From contig CM038916.1 of assembly GCA_021904315.1 (NCBI GenBank), positions 8,211,065 through 8,275,064 on the forward strand: a stretch of 64,000 nucleotides of DNA. The letters are read 5' to 3'. A program made the position numbers and the translations under genes. Positions 15,296 to 27,534 of the stretch are shown here, one piece after another. The DNA comes from Sphagnum magellanicum (lineage: Eukaryota; Streptophyta; Sphagnopsida; Sphagnales; Sphagnaceae). Position 1 is the first letter of the stretch. Every line of letters starts with the position of its first letter. The notes below the pieces were generated by a model. The model was not told the DNA's origin and ran no database searches. It was given only the letters and a program-made list of their open reading frames with translations.

Positions 15296-17595
15296 ATGCC
15301 ACAAATGAACGACCCTTTCGCTCTGCAGGTATGTGTTGAACGACCCTGACCTGGTCGCCTTCTTCTTCTTCTTCTTCCTCCTCCCATAGCCCTCTGCTGC
15401 AAGCTTCCTGTTTTCTTTTCTGCTCAATGGGATGGCGAGCCAACACCTGTGCTGGATTGGTTTTTGTTGTTGTTTAGAGTAAGAGTTTGTTGATGCGGTA
15501 GTGTTGCTATGGCGGGAATGGAGAATTCTGCATTCGTGTTCCTCTTACGGTCTTAAGAAATCACAGACAGATTGCTGGAAGGAAGGAGAGTTCTGAAGCC
15601 TGTCGATGATCTTTGTGTTGCTGTTGTTGTTGTTGTTGGAGAGAGAGAGAGAGAGACAGTACTTACTGTGTGTAAGAATATGGACAGATGACGCCAGAGT
15701 TGATGCGCCAATTTACCATAGAGCATTCATATGAGCCACAAAAGTGTGTGAGACCAAAGCAGCAGCCTCCTCCTCCCCCGCTTCCACAGCGAACAGTGAT
15801 GAGAAGACAGATGGGGATGGAGATGATGTTCCCAGGAGACAAGATGGGGGGGTATGGAATCGTGGCAGACACTGGTGGAAGCATGTGCCAGAATGATCGT
15901 GACATGGTAGCCATGGAGGTTCCGGCTTTGAAGCTGGATGACTTTCAGAACATTAGTTTTGGCAGTGTGCATGGAGGGGGAGGGGGAGGAGGAGGAGGAG
16001 GAGGTGATCGGCTGCTTGAAGGTGGCAGCTATGGCAAAGGCATTGAATGGCTGGATATTATGAGCGACTTGCAGCCGTGTGAATCCACTAAAAGCTCAGC
16101 TCTGCCTGTAGTTGTTGATGCATGGCAAGATGATTTTTCTCTACCTCGCAATCTGTGTATCCGTTCTGATCCAGCCAAGGAGGTGGGTGCTTCCCAGCCA
16201 TGGCGAGTTTGCTACGATGTTATACCTCTTCAAAGCTTACAAGTGCCTGAGGAAGATTACGAGATGCCAAATGATCTGCATTTACTACAGCAAATAGGTC
16301 AGATTCAAGAGCAGCAGCAGCAGAAGCAGCAGCATTTCCAACAAGGTGCCACCGAGCCAACAAGAGCTGAAATTAGGGAGCACCCAAAACTGGAAGTGGA
16401 TGCAGGAGAGAGAGAAACAGGTGTGGATGAGAGTGATCACTATTTTGGTGGGGATTGTGACCATGGAGTGCAGCTCGTGCATCTGTTGTTGGAATGTGCG
16501 GAGGCCATGGATGGTGGCCATTCCATTGTAGGTGCCATATTGCGGCAGTTACGTGATCTTTCATCACCATATGGAGACCCTATGCAAAGAGTTGCAGCTT
16601 ACTTTTGTGATGCACTCATGTGCAGACTAGCCAAGCTTAATGGTGAGGTAGATGCTTCAGTGAGTCTTGGACACGTAGAAGACAGCATGGAGATGTCATT
16701 GGTAGCAAACCTTGCACTCAATGAGGCATGCCCTTACTCTAAGTTTGCACATTTGACAGCCAACCAGGCTATTCTTGAGGCAGTTGGAGATGCCACACAT
16801 GTGCACATCATAGACTTTGGAATCATGCAAGGGGTGCAATGGGCAGCTTTGCTGCAAGCTGTTGCAGCCAGGCCAGGTGGTAAGCCACTTCCCAAGATTC
16901 GCATCACAGGTATCAGTACCCCTAAGTTAGGTTATGATACCCCTCCACATCTCCTCTCAACAGGCAAAAGGCTTCGTGCATTTGCAGCATTTCTCAATAT
17001 CGAATTGCAATTCTGTCCCATAGTTGCTCAACTAGAGGAGGTTGACCTTGGAATGCTCCATGTAGACCCAACAGAAAAAGTGGCAGTCAACTTCATGCTG
17101 CAGCTATACAAGCTTCTGGGTAATGTGTCTAATTCATTACAGCCGCTCCTACACCTTGTAAACAGCCTGAAGCCAGCAGTGGTGACTCTGACAGAGTATG
17201 ATGTCAGCCTCAATGGACCAGCATTTCAGCCACGCTTTGTGGATGCACTGCATTTCTACTGTGCCATCTTTGACTCATTGGATGCCACCATGCCCCGTGA
17301 TGCCCAGGATCGTTTGAATGTGGAGAGTATGTTTCTGGCCAAAGAGATTGAGAACATTGTTGCTTGTGAAGGTTGCGAGTGCAAAGAGCGACATGAATGT
17401 AGTGAGCAATGGTGCAACATCATGCAAGCTTCAGGTTTTCACAATGCTCCACTTAGTCATTATACCAATAGCCAAGCACAACAGCTTCTATGGCAATACT
17501 GTGACAACTTTCGGTTGCAGCCAGTATCTGGGTGCCTCTCCTTGGGTTGGCAGGATCGGCCCCTCATAACTGTATCAGCCTGGCATTGCACATAA
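15296..17595 (+). CDS. GRAS-family transcription regulator, SCL4/7 type
   Basis: The main exon (15,688-17,595) encodes 635 aa without introns. A possible 11-codon first exon at 15,296-15,328 (MPQMNDPFALQ, followed by GTATGT) joins in phase 0 to an acceptor ending at 15,687, giving 646 aa. The acceptor has a poor pyrimidine tract, so the start could instead be 15,688. The N-terminal 260 residues are low complexity: poly-Pro, a run of 11 Gly, and a Gln-rich stretch. The GRAS domain covers about 260-635. It has LHR1 (VQLVHLLLECAEAM), VHIID at about 370 (HVHIIDFGIMQGVQWA), the PFYRE region (VNFMLQLYKLLG) and the C-terminal SAW motif. The LTEYDVSLN segment and the NFMLQLY form resemble SCL4/SCL7 proteins (family knowledge). 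It should act in the nucleus with DNA-binding partners. The target pathway is unknown. Confidence 0.93.
15639..15656 (+). repeat. GA microsatellite in GRAS 5' intron or leader
   Basis: Nine GA dinucleotides preceded by a GTT/TTG-rich stretch, 30 bases before the main GRAS exon. A TTC run also lies at about 15,361-15,380. Confidence 0.8.
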
Positions 17596-19014
17596 CCCAT
17601 CCTCAGATTGTCAACTTGAAGAAGGGTAACCATCATCTCATGGTTGTATTGAATCTTGTGAATACCTGTCTGCATCTCTTTTTCTCTCATGGATTTCTCC
17701 CATTTCTCCATGTCATATCAACCCAATCTTTAGTGTTGAATTTGCCATTAGCTTTTGTTGCACTTCTCTGTGCCACATCTGATTCTTAGTCTGCTGACAA
17801 ACTGCCCTTCGGTGTTGGGTATTCAACCTGTAAGTTATTGAGCAAAGCTGCCTTTCAATCAATCTGAAGAATAGACAATAGTTCAGATCAGACATATTAC
17901 CTACATTTCTTGCATTTCAAAGGATAGATTCAGCTGTGGGTTGGGAGGTACTGATACAGATTACGAAGTCCTAAGGCAGATAATCTGTCATGAAACTCCT
18001 GGGTTTATGGTTTAGGCAGATCATTAATGCCTGCAAACTTTTGTTTTATGCTGTTCCATCTCTTCAATTGACAGCTCTGGAGAATTTTTTTTTCATAAGA
18101 ATTACTCAAAAAGAGACCTCAATGTTGGCAAGAAAGGAATGGCAGCTGAAGCAACAATGTAGTGACTGTCAGGTACTCATGAAGATGGACAGACATCTTG
18201 TGATAGAGACCAATGTGAAGGTTCAACCAGTGTCTTATCAGCAGCATGAGCTAGAAATCACTACCAGTTACAGTAATTCCAGTGGTGCTCACTATGTCGT
18301 CCTGCAATTAAAATTGGATGAAGAAAAGTCAAAACATGCTGGTTTGGCTCAGTGCAATGGTTTGGCCCAGCACTTTTGCACAGTTTGCTGAGGCTGGTAA
18401 AAGGCACAGCAAAACCTAGCACCTACTGTTGCTTGGTAGATAGGTCAATTGGTGCACATGGGTTGCTAATAGTACTTGCCCACATATTTGCAGTCCCAAT
18501 TTTAGCTTTATGAAAGGGGTTGGAAAAAAGTAAATAACTAAACTTGGATGTGAGAAATATTTCTGCATGGTCACATACTGAGCATCACCAGAGATTTCTA
18601 TTCAATTTATATATGTTCACAAGTTTGAACTCACTACAAAATAACAGGCACCAATTCTGCATGCAGCTAACATTCCTTGTTTACTTTCACTGTGTCAGCA
18701 GTACATTCCCCACAGATTCTGTGAACCCAAGCTCTATGAAATAGTCTGAATCGAGTCCCACAATGTCCGTGTGCCAAACTTTTTGTGCAACTCTATGGCC
18801 TCAGAACAGAACAACAATGGGGCTGCAGGACTTGCAATGCTTGATTCATGAAATTTGCCTTGCATATTGCTGTCAATTTCTCTGGCAAAAACTCCAGGTG
18901 GGATTGTGGAAATGCATGAAATGAATTGCTTGAGAGAGAGAAACAAAGCAATCTTCTGATCTAGCCCCACAAATAGGACAACAATTTGGTGGTTCAGTGG
19001 TGGCAGGCCATAAT
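17596..19014. other. Convergent intergenic region between GRAS and ITPase genes
   Basis: The two flanking genes point toward each other, so this stretch should hold both 3' UTRs. A 133-codon open frame at 17,990-18,391 has no recognisable domain and is not called. Confidence 0.5.
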
Positions 19015-21610
19015 CTATGTTGAACCATTTGGTGAGTCCACCATCTTTGGCACATAATTATATTCATAGAAGTGCGCTTTCACCTTGTCCAAAGCTCTTC
19101 TTCGATGTGAGATTTCATTCTTCTCCTCTTTCTGCATTTCTGCAAATCTGCACCAACCTTATATTGTGAACCCTAATTTGATCGTAGAAACTACAGAACC
19201 TGAAACCTAAATTTGAACAAGAACTGCACATGATGATCATTAAGCCTGGGGCACATGGAGAGAGATGACTGGAGGAGCAAACTGGAAGCAGGATCACCAG
19301 CTGCAACTACCATTGTTGCATGTCAACAATTAAGTTTTGGAGAGCCAAAAAGGTGCTTACGTGAGATCATAACCATCTGGTTGAAACACTGGATCCCACC
19401 CAAAATTGTTGGGTCCTCGTGCGGGTACGATCTTTCCCTGTAATAATGCTCATGGCAGTGATAGACATCTGTTTAGCATCTGCAACAGAACAAACCTCAT
19501 ACTAGAATTCCATGTCAGACCTGTAATGATTGATAGAGGAGCCAAACACTTGAACATGACTTCTGCTGATGATCTAGTGTCTACCAAAGCATATTTACAG
19601 ACAAATGCCAATGGATGCATTCTCCGTCTTGTGACTCTGGATAATGCTTGTCCAAAAAAAGAATTCCAACCATATGTACCTGGCTTCCTAAACCCTAATA
19701 ACTCTTCTGGTATGTTATGAAAGACTTTAACATACCTCAGTTCGGCCACTGAAGGTGATGGGCTCTGAATCAGGTCCAAGAGCTAATGAGAATACACAAA
19801 GTGCATATGCTGACTTGTCTTCATATGCTGCCAACAAATTGTTCAAACCTGCAGTTTGCAAAATTTGAAGGTGTTGATGGATTTAGAAGTGCTCTTTTCA
19901 AGAACTTGCTCCGATTTGAAACAGTGTAATGTCACTGGGAAAAAAAGAGATTTGACCATGTTCTCCTTTTACTTTCTCTCTGAAGAAAGAAAGCCGTTTT
20001 TGGCATTTCTTTCTCAAGTTGATGATGATAAGGGGAGCAGAAACATCAACAGTCTTCAAACTTGTACTGTATATGTTCCAACAGCACACTGAAAGAAAGC
20101 ATCACAGCTATGAACTGGACACATAGTTGTCAATAGTCTTAAGCATCATCTGCATTTAGCAATAGCAAAATTTCACTATGATCTTTTACCTTCATGACCA
20201 GTCTTCAAAAGAAACCACTTTCTGCAATACAAAACCACCACACTGATTAGTCCAAAACCAGCCCATCTGGGTTGAACCACCCCCGCATGTGTGAGGGTAG
20301 ATCCAAATCATTGAAATTTGATAAGAAAAAGCATCGCTACTACCTATTGAATTAACCCTACTACAAAAAACCTCAGTGTACCAACTTTCAAGATGCAAAT
20401 CAAGGTCTCTAGACACCTTCATCCTTTGGCCTGTGTGAAGAAGCTCTCAAGAAGAAATCACATTGTGGTGGCTACCAAGGTGAGGTCTGCAAAGACTTTG
20501 TTGAAGAAGGATTTACTGGAGCTCATTATGACTTGCACCAGGCTATATAGTTGGGAGGCTTACATGTACGGACCTGTGAACCCCACCAACCCCAGAAAAA
20601 CATCAAGACAAGAAATCAAAGATTGCAAAATAAAATGAGGATGCAGCAGCACCATCAGAATCTCAAAAAACCCTTTTTGCATTAATATCTGTAAGAAAAA
20701 ATCTGTACAAAAAAAATCTTCCATAATCCAATTTGAGAATATAAAAGAGCAGGAAGAAGAAGAAGAAACACACCTGGTAGCCCTTTCAAAGCATTGAAGC
20801 ATAGACATGTATCTTCCACGAGCACAGGTCCTCCGATCTTGTCCCCATTTTCCAACACAAAACCCCAAGTTATGATTTCCCAAAACAGAGAAGTTGAAAT
20901 CCATGAATTTCAAATATTGGGAAAGAAGAATCTCCTCCTTTGATGTTCCTCTTGTGCATAATGCTAACTCCAGAAATTGTGAAGAAGAAACATAGCAATT
21001 GGAAAAACCTTAACTCCAGAAAATTGGGAAGAAGAAACATTGCAATTGGAAAAAACATAGCTTGAAGCTTACCTCTCTGGCTGCAAGGCGTGCTTTCTCC
21101 CTTGATATATCTTCTGGCTCCCCTTGCAGCTCCGGCACTGGATTCAGATACACAGCCAAATTTGTGACCCACCCAAGCATCTGAAATCATCAGTATCTTC
21201 TTCTTGCATGTTTGTTGTGGTGGTGCTCAGTTCCCAATTTTTCAGAAATCTGGGTTGCACCAGCACCACAATTGTGAGTCTTTCTGGAAGTTGTGTACTT
21301 TCTTTCTTTCTTTCACAACTCCATCTTCTGTTGCCATGGATAGCTAGCTACCCATTGAAGAATTTCCAAACTGCAACAGCTGTGCATCACCATGCCATGT
21401 CCTTCAACCCTAAATCCTTCAAGACAAGATTTGTGACAGAATTGCAAGAAAAGGGTCAAGCAGTGGGGTTTGGGACTTACAATCGAGCTTGAGGGACTGG
21501 AAAGGAATGGACTGACCCAGAATCATCTTCACCTCTTCCAGCTTCTTTGCATTTCCAGTCACAAAGGTGACAGGTTTTGTCAGTGTCATCTGCACCTTGG
21601 TGGCTGCCAT
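19015..21610 (-). CDS. ITPA: Inosine triphosphate pyrophosphatase (ITPase, Ham1/RdgB family)
   Basis: Eight exons can be read on the minus strand: 21,610-21,481, 21,137-21,073, 20,837-20,774, 20,573-20,564, 20,221-20,190, 19,848-19,736, 19,437-19,361 and 19,147-19,015. All borders are GT-AG and all phases agree, giving 207 aa, the usual family size. The enzyme hydrolyses ITP, dITP and XTP to monophosphates, keeping non-canonical purines out of nucleic acids (family knowledge). Visible motifs are [10 protein letters not shown] at residues 18-27, the LVEDTCLCF loop with Asp74, [14 protein letters not shown] (143-156) and the C-terminal [12 protein letters not shown]. All substrate-site segments are present and there is no stop or frameshift, so it looks functional. 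It is convergent with the GRAS gene. A CA microsatellite lies in the likely 5' UTR. Confidence 0.93.
20564..20573 (-). other. ITPA: 10-nt microexon of the ITPase gene
   Basis: On the minus strand the sequence reads ...TTCACAG, then GTCCGTACAT, then GTAAGC.... These ten bases supply exactly the Gly-Pro-Tyr-Ile codons needed to join ...KGLP with [10 protein letters not shown] from the next exon. Without it the conserved GPYIKWF segment would be lost and the frame broken. Confidence 0.8.
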
Positions 21611-21696
21611 TTCTCTGAGGCAAACCTTATATTCCCAGGGGACAAAAACCGCAGAATACAAGAGACTCAAAAAGCTCCAAACTACACACACCCAAA

Positions 21697-21700
<4 letters not shown>

Positions 21701-21727
<27 letters not shown>
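21701..21727 (+). repeat. CA microsatellite upstream of ITPase start
   Basis: A run of 13 CA units lies about 90 bases upstream of the ITPase start codon, preceded by imperfect ACAC and CAAA units. A short GA run sits at about 21,879-21,892. Confidence 0.85.
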
Positions 21728-22414
21728 CCGAAGCTCTCAGAGCTGCTTTGGCATATCCCGCATGATAAAGTAGAAAAGACCCCGGCACTCAAACTTGGAA
21801 TCAAGGAATTTTCCAGTACCCTAGTGGGCGGAGCCGCTGGATTCAGGGCCCAAATGAACTTCCGCTAGGTATTTTGAGAGAGAGAGAGAGAGATATGTGA
21901 CTTTGGTGATGCTCATGATTGCTTTTGGCTCTTTTGCTTTCCTAGGACTGGCCTTGATCCTCTGTCAGAATCTTCTCCGTGGAGATCATCATGTCTAATG
22001 TATGTTTCCAACATGCACTATAGGTAGATTGCAAATTCTTGACTGTTTGTTTGGTGGCATCTATACGTCAAGGAATAGAGAAACAAAGAAGGAAGGACTC
22101 CAAGAGGATCGATCATGGCAAGCAAGCTGACGTGTATTTGTCCTCTGTGGTCTACTACTTACTGTTATGTTCCATGCTGAAGAAGGACTCTTTCAGCTGA
22201 TGAAATGGATCGATGGGAAGCTGCAGGTGACAGGAAGAAGGTGGTGGTGGTAGTCTTGACAGTGTTTGATTTTCCAATCAAGTTGAGGATGCTCTTTGAT
22301 TTCTGCAAGTAAGTGTGTTGCATTATTGTCTCAGGTACAAAATACAAAAAAGTCTTTCTGCTTCAGGTGAAGACAGAATTATGTGGGTATCAGTCTCCTG
22401 TCCTTTGATTAAAT

Positions 22415-22550
22415 TGTCTTGTCTGAATTTCTTGACATGGGTTATGTCTTCTTATGTGAATTCTCTGGACGTGGGTTGTGCCTTCTTGACTGAATTTCTT
22501 GACATGGGTTGTGTCTTCTTGTCTGAATTTCTTGACATCGGTTTTGTCTT
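22415..22550 (+). repeat. Tandem repeat, about 33-bp unit, about 4 copies
   Basis: Successive units read TGTCTTCTTGTCTGAATTTC followed by TTGACATGGGTTG, with substitutions in each copy. One copy is 34 bases long. The unit is a multiple of three and stays open in one frame (an 11-residue repeat), but nothing else supports coding. Confidence 0.8.
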
Positions 22551-22654
22551 CTGTGTGCAGTGGCAGTCATAAAAGGCATCACCATCATAAGTGTGCTCAA
22601 CTGTGTCACTTGCTTCACTTCCCAGAAATGTTACAGAAAATGTTGATCAGGCAA

Positions 22655-22805
22655 GAAAATAATGTCTCATGTTTCTGCTCATTTGTAGATGCAGGTTCTT
22701 GCGGTGTACTGCACATTGCACCTTTTGCAAAGAAAATGTCTCATGTTTCTGCTCAATTTGAAGATGTAGGTTCTTGATGTCCACTGCCTGTTGTGCCTTT
22801 TGCAA
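22655..22805 (+). repeat. Tandem duplication, about 75-bp unit, 2 copies
   Basis: Both copies begin GAAAAT(AAT)GTCTCATG and continue TTTCTGCTCA, GATG-AGGTTCTTG and TGCCTTTTGCAA. They are diverged by several substitutions and a 3-base indel. Confidence 0.7.
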
Positions 22806-24428
22806 GCTCTTCTGTTAATATCTTAGCTTAACATAAATTTCATAGTCACTGCCAATTCCCTTCAACTCTTGAACTTTGTTAGACAACAGAGTCTACTGTT
22901 TTGTAATGGTATTGACTTTTTTTTAAAAATTTCATTACCATGCCCCCTTTCATCATCACCCAGACCATAACCAGTACTCTAAGATCACATGCTTCAATAG
23001 GAGTAGAAAAAGGCATGGTCCAATTACAGATCATGGATCTGTAACCTTGGATCTCCAAGGAGTCTCATTTTGCTGTTTAGTTTTCCAGATAATTTTGATG
23101 CTGGGAACATGTGACCTTAAGAGAAAAGGCTAGCCTGTTCTTTTCAGGTTTGAAATCGTTTCAGAATCTGTCCTCAAACAGATCCCTACTGTAGGAGGAG
23201 CTTTGGTTTCATGAGCATGTGTTCATGAAAACCTTAATTGTTAAGTGCTGTGAAGTTAGTAAACAACTTTTTGTTTCAGGATCCAACTTGGTGCAGAGGC
23301 ATAGGCCATGGTATATGGACGTCAGACTGGCCACAACCACTTACGAAGTCTTTTGACAGAGTCATCTCTAATGTTGTGGAAACTCTTGGTATAATTATCT
23401 TTTCCCCTCTTTTCCAATTGCAAGAAAGAAAGAAAAAAACAGTTTTGATGATTGGACATTGAAATGTCCACTCTTTCTATGTAGGTCTCAAAATGGGTTA
23501 TTTTCTTAAGTTTCTGAGCATGTCTTCCTCATCATTCCTCATGTTGATATTGACTTAATTGCAGTTTGTTTTGATGCAAGCTCCTTGAATTTGATCTGAT
23601 GGGAAACTGTTCTCTAGATTTATCCAGAGCCTATGGCTTCAAGCCATGTATATTTGTGCACCCTAATTTTTTATATTTGAGAAGATACTTTTTTGACTAT
23701 TAGATATGAGAAGTCACATTCTTAAGACACATCTTTGACTAATCGTATAAAACTGTTTGTGCATGAAGATGCATCTCCACTTTGTTGTTGCCGCCACCGC
23801 TGATTGTGGGAGATTGCAAAGGAGGAGGAGGTGGCACTATCACACACTGAAGTGCAAGTTAGGATTCTGAGAGAATTTGTCCCTCCTTGAGCAGGGTGAA
23901 TTACTGGGTGTTCAAGATGTTGGCTGTGAGCTATGGCCACACAGGTCCTTGATTAGACTACTCTGCATCCAATGACTTCAGCTTAAACAAATGTGAACAT
24001 ATGCATGTTTCCAGGTGACATCCATGTTGCTTCAATTTCAGAGTTCATAGCCTGTCCAATGTCTGAAAGTTTCCATCCTGAGACAATTTGCTTTCCAGAT
24101 CACATCTTCAATGTATGCTGTAGAGCACTTTTACAATTTACCAGTTTAATTTCAAGATCTTAGTGCACATTGTAGAGCACTTAAGAATTTATTCCAAGAG
24201 ACAGCAGCCGAACAACAGCTTCAGATTGTCTGATTGTAGCAACTTGCATTGAGAAGATTTCAAGGTTACACAATTTCCCCCCAACTAGAGATTGCACTGT
24301 GTCAGATTGCAACACATGTTTATTTAAATCACACCTGGTACACAACTTTCTCGGATGACATAATCTCAACATTAGATTGCACTCTCTCCCAGCACTGTCA
24401 AGTTGCACACTGTTTTTTAAGGATGGTT

Positions 24429-27400
24429 TCACTTGCCCACCTGCAGATACTTCTTAAACCCCAAATCAAAATGTGACCATGCCAAATCCACTGCCTCCTG
24501 ATGATGCTCCCCAAAGCCAGTTGCTTTCTTCTGCTCAATAGCCTCAGGAGAGCTGTTCATGAATGCATGCCCAACATTGGGGTATAGGTAGACTTCCAAA
24601 GGTACCTTTGCTTTCTTCAGCTTCTCTTCTAAAGCCTTGGCAGTCTGAAATCAAAGAGACCATGTCCAAGTGTCAAGACAAAAACCTCATCTGATGGTTG
24701 ATAATTTGGATCCAAAAAAAAAGCATTTCTGAACTCATCTCACCCCTGTTTACACACTCACACCAGATCTCACTGAATCAACAGTGTGATGGTCAATTAG
24801 AGGTACATACTAGTCATCTCCAATACCCACATGCACCCAACAGCGATCCATAATGGGGAAAGAGCAATGTCCAACCTGCACCCTGGATCTGCTATTTTCT
24901 TTTTATCTCTTAGATCCAGGTCTACATATGTGTTGGTCAAAAACTATCCATGCACACTCCCTGTAATGGGTCCATCAGATTCTACCAAGATCTGCTTGAG
25001 ATGTAGCAGGCTCAAATGAGAACTTACAATGCTTGTATTCACCATCTCACTGTACATTAGTGAAAGAATTCAGCTTGGAGGCCATGTATAAGCTCGGATG
25101 CAGCTTAGCGTTGAGCTTTTTTCAACTCAGAGTCAAGCTTTGCAAAATTGGACAAACCTTTCAAAAGGATCCTGAATAATCATGATGGGTTTAAGCCTTG
25201 TGACCATATTCCAACTCTGCAATCTATTTCTTACAAGGCCCTGTCGTTTGAAAGAGTCAGCCTTCTTCTAGGGCTCATTTCCTGACTGCCTTCCTGGGTA
25301 TTAAGAGGGAAAAGAAAACTTACTTCTTTGTCTGATAAGCCGTTCAAGGTGTCATTTTTGCCAAAATGTGCTTGCACTGGAACTTTGTCCTCAACTGGAT
25401 CTGCAAGCTGAGGAGGTGGAGTTCCATAGAAAGCAACAACTGCATCAATTCCTGGAACTCACACTGCATTTGCAATGCTCAGTCCTCCACCCATGCAGAA
25501 ACCTGTCACTCCCACCTGCCACTACACAGATCATTTTTGAAAATAAACAAGCTGGTGTATATAGAGTACCCACCCTATCAAAAACTAGCACTGCACAAGA
25601 ACCATATGAGACATAGGTCAAGCACAACATGACATACGCTTTGTGCGCTTCTTATGAGAAAAATCATGTGTAAAACAAACCATTTGTTTGCGACACTTGG
25701 AAAATGTAAAATAGACCTGATTCCTTCTAAATTTTACTCTACTCAGTATGGCAGCTAGGTGCAGGTCTGACATCAACTTGGTCCTTTTGCAAACTTGGAA
25801 CTTGGACCTGTAACATAGGTCCTTAATCTGTCTTGAATTTCAGCATGTCTGATTACCTTAGATGAGCCTTGGTCTTTCAGCCACTTGGAAGATGCAGCTA
25901 TGTCAGCCACAGATCCAGGCCAATCTAAGCCCTCCAGTACGTGTTGTGCCTCTGCCACTTCCAATCCCAGCTTTCCCCGATACAAACTGTCCCATGTCTA
26001 TGTCAGTTTTTTGATTCAGAGGTACCCTGGGAGATTGCTACAAGTCATACATCTCTTAAACAGAACCACATCTATCTTCAATCAAAGACAGTAAAACTCT
26101 AGAGCAAATTAATAAACATGTCTAAACCCTAAACCAGCTACTGTCTATGCCCACTGATTTCATCAGCTCCCAGCAGTGGTTGAAGCTCAATGTCAGACAC
26201 TGACCAACTTGCTGAGTTTCTGTCACAACACCTTCCAGAAACCATACTTTTCAGCCCCTTGACCAACCACACACAAACTCTGAAGGGCTTGTGGTATCAT
26301 ATACTCATTCAGATTGATAGAAAAGAAAAAACAATGCAGCTGAGACCTTGACAAGACATTTGATCAGGCTGGATCCTTAGCTGACAAGGGCTTGGAACTG
26401 AGCAAGAGAATGCTCCTTGCATAGAACATAAGATACAATTCCTAGAAAGACAGCAAAGGACAAATATCATCTGAATGCTATAAATCTCTATGTTTGAGCT
26501 GAATTCTGATAGAGAGATCAAAACCAAATCATCTAAGTGGGGTTAAACTTTTTTGTTGTTCTGCCTGAAAGCTGACGCTACTGCCATATGGGCAGTGAGG
26601 AAAAGAGAATTACATACTCAGGGATCAGGGCCTGATAACCTTTGTTCGCAATGTTGATTGCATGCTTCTTGATTTCATAGTCTACCCCCCACCATTCTTG
26701 CACCACCACTATGCCAGGTGCACCTTTTTCTCCCACTACATACACATCAAACTCCTGCAACCCAAAAAGAACTCCTCATCACTAAACTCACTGAGACTAA
26801 ATTGAGGAAATTCTTCAAGAAACAATCATGAATTTGCATTATGAATTTGCATTATGACAATAATGTCTGTGAAACATTCCAAAATGGGTTACATTCTTTT
26901 GATGCACATATCCAGATAGGGCTTCAAATTTTGTATACAACTTCCATGCATCTTGACTAAAACAAAATTTTATTCTGATCACAACAATCCCATCAGCTGA
27001 AGCTTTGAGCTGAAACTAAGGGAGCAAAACAGATGGGTCTGGGGGGGGAGGGGGGAGAGTACTCACAATCTTCTTATCTCCATTGCTCTTGTTGTCCCAC
27101 TCTGCAACCCATTTCCAACACTCAACTCTTAAAATGACGTGAAAAACAAAATCCACAGTTCTCTTTTTCTTTTGGGAAAAAAAAGAAAAAAACCCACAGT
27201 GGGAATTTCTTCACTTTTTCGAAAGAAAATGAGAACTGCTTCAGTTTAGCTCTGAAACAAAAAAAAAGGGATGCAACCAACCAGTGATGCAAAGAAGAAG
27301 AAAACCCACCTGAAATGAGAAACAACACAAGTGGTGGCCGAGAGGTGCTTCTCTTCTTCTCTGCCCGGCGACCGAGGGAGTAGTGAATAACCGCATGCCA

Positions 27401-27488
27401 TTCTTATAAGAGCGGTAGCACCAGGAGCTTGGCGAGCTCCATAGAGAGAAGCTACAGGAGACGATGGTGCAAAGATCACTGAGGCCAT
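24429..27488 (-). CDS. Dienelactone hydrolase-like alpha/beta hydrolase with one in-frame TGA
   Basis: Six exons fit on the minus strand: 27,488-27,310, 27,127-27,067, 26,754-26,618, 25,986-25,857, 25,515-25,324 and 24,644-24,429. All borders are GT-AG and phases agree across 304 codons. The first 60 codons are rich in Ser, Ala and Arg, resembling an organelle transit peptide (inference). The hydrolase domain starts near residue 80: VVVQEWWGVDYEIKKHA (Glu100), GVTGFCMGGG with nucleophile Cys176, GKND with Asp224 and NVGHAFMN with His259. This is the Cys-Asp-His set of carboxymethylenebutenolidase-like proteins. The natural substrate of the plant members is not established. Codon 188 (25,461-25,459) is TGA in an otherwise intact exon, 12 codons after the catalytic Cys, so the product would lose Asp224 and His259. 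It is either a very young pseudogene or a base error. Confidence 0.85.
27038..27057 (+). repeat. G-rich tract in DLH intron
   Basis: Two adjacent G runs (8 and 6 G) separated by A, within the second intron of the dienelactone hydrolase gene. On the transcribed strand this is a C-rich stretch. Confidence 0.7.
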
Positions 27489-27517
27489 GGATCACGGAAA
27501 TGCCCACTTGTTGTAGT

Positions 27518-27534
27518 AGGGTTTAGGGTTTAGG
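27518..27534 (-). promoter_or_regulatory. Telo-box next to the DLH start
   Basis: On the gene strand this reads CCTAAACCCTAAACCCT, two telomere-type units about 30 bases upstream of the start codon. AAACCCTAA telo-boxes are common near transcription starts of plant housekeeping genes (known). Here it probably sits in the promoter or 5' UTR. Confidence 0.6.

Larger units (their letters stand above)
21611..24428. other. Intergenic region, ITPase promoter side
   Basis: Upstream region of the ITPase gene and 3' flank of the dienelactone hydrolase gene. Apart from the microsatellites and two tandem repeats listed separately I see no gene. Open frames here are short and unrecognised. Confidence 0.5.

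Noticed and set aside
22315..22572. 85-codon frame across the 33-bp tandem repeat
   Set aside because: It stays open only because the repeat unit is a multiple of three; no start context, domain or homology.
25459..25461. Selenocysteine or programmed readthrough at the DLH TGA
   Set aside because: Land plants lack selenocysteine insertion, and no readthrough context was seen; a mutation or base error is simpler.
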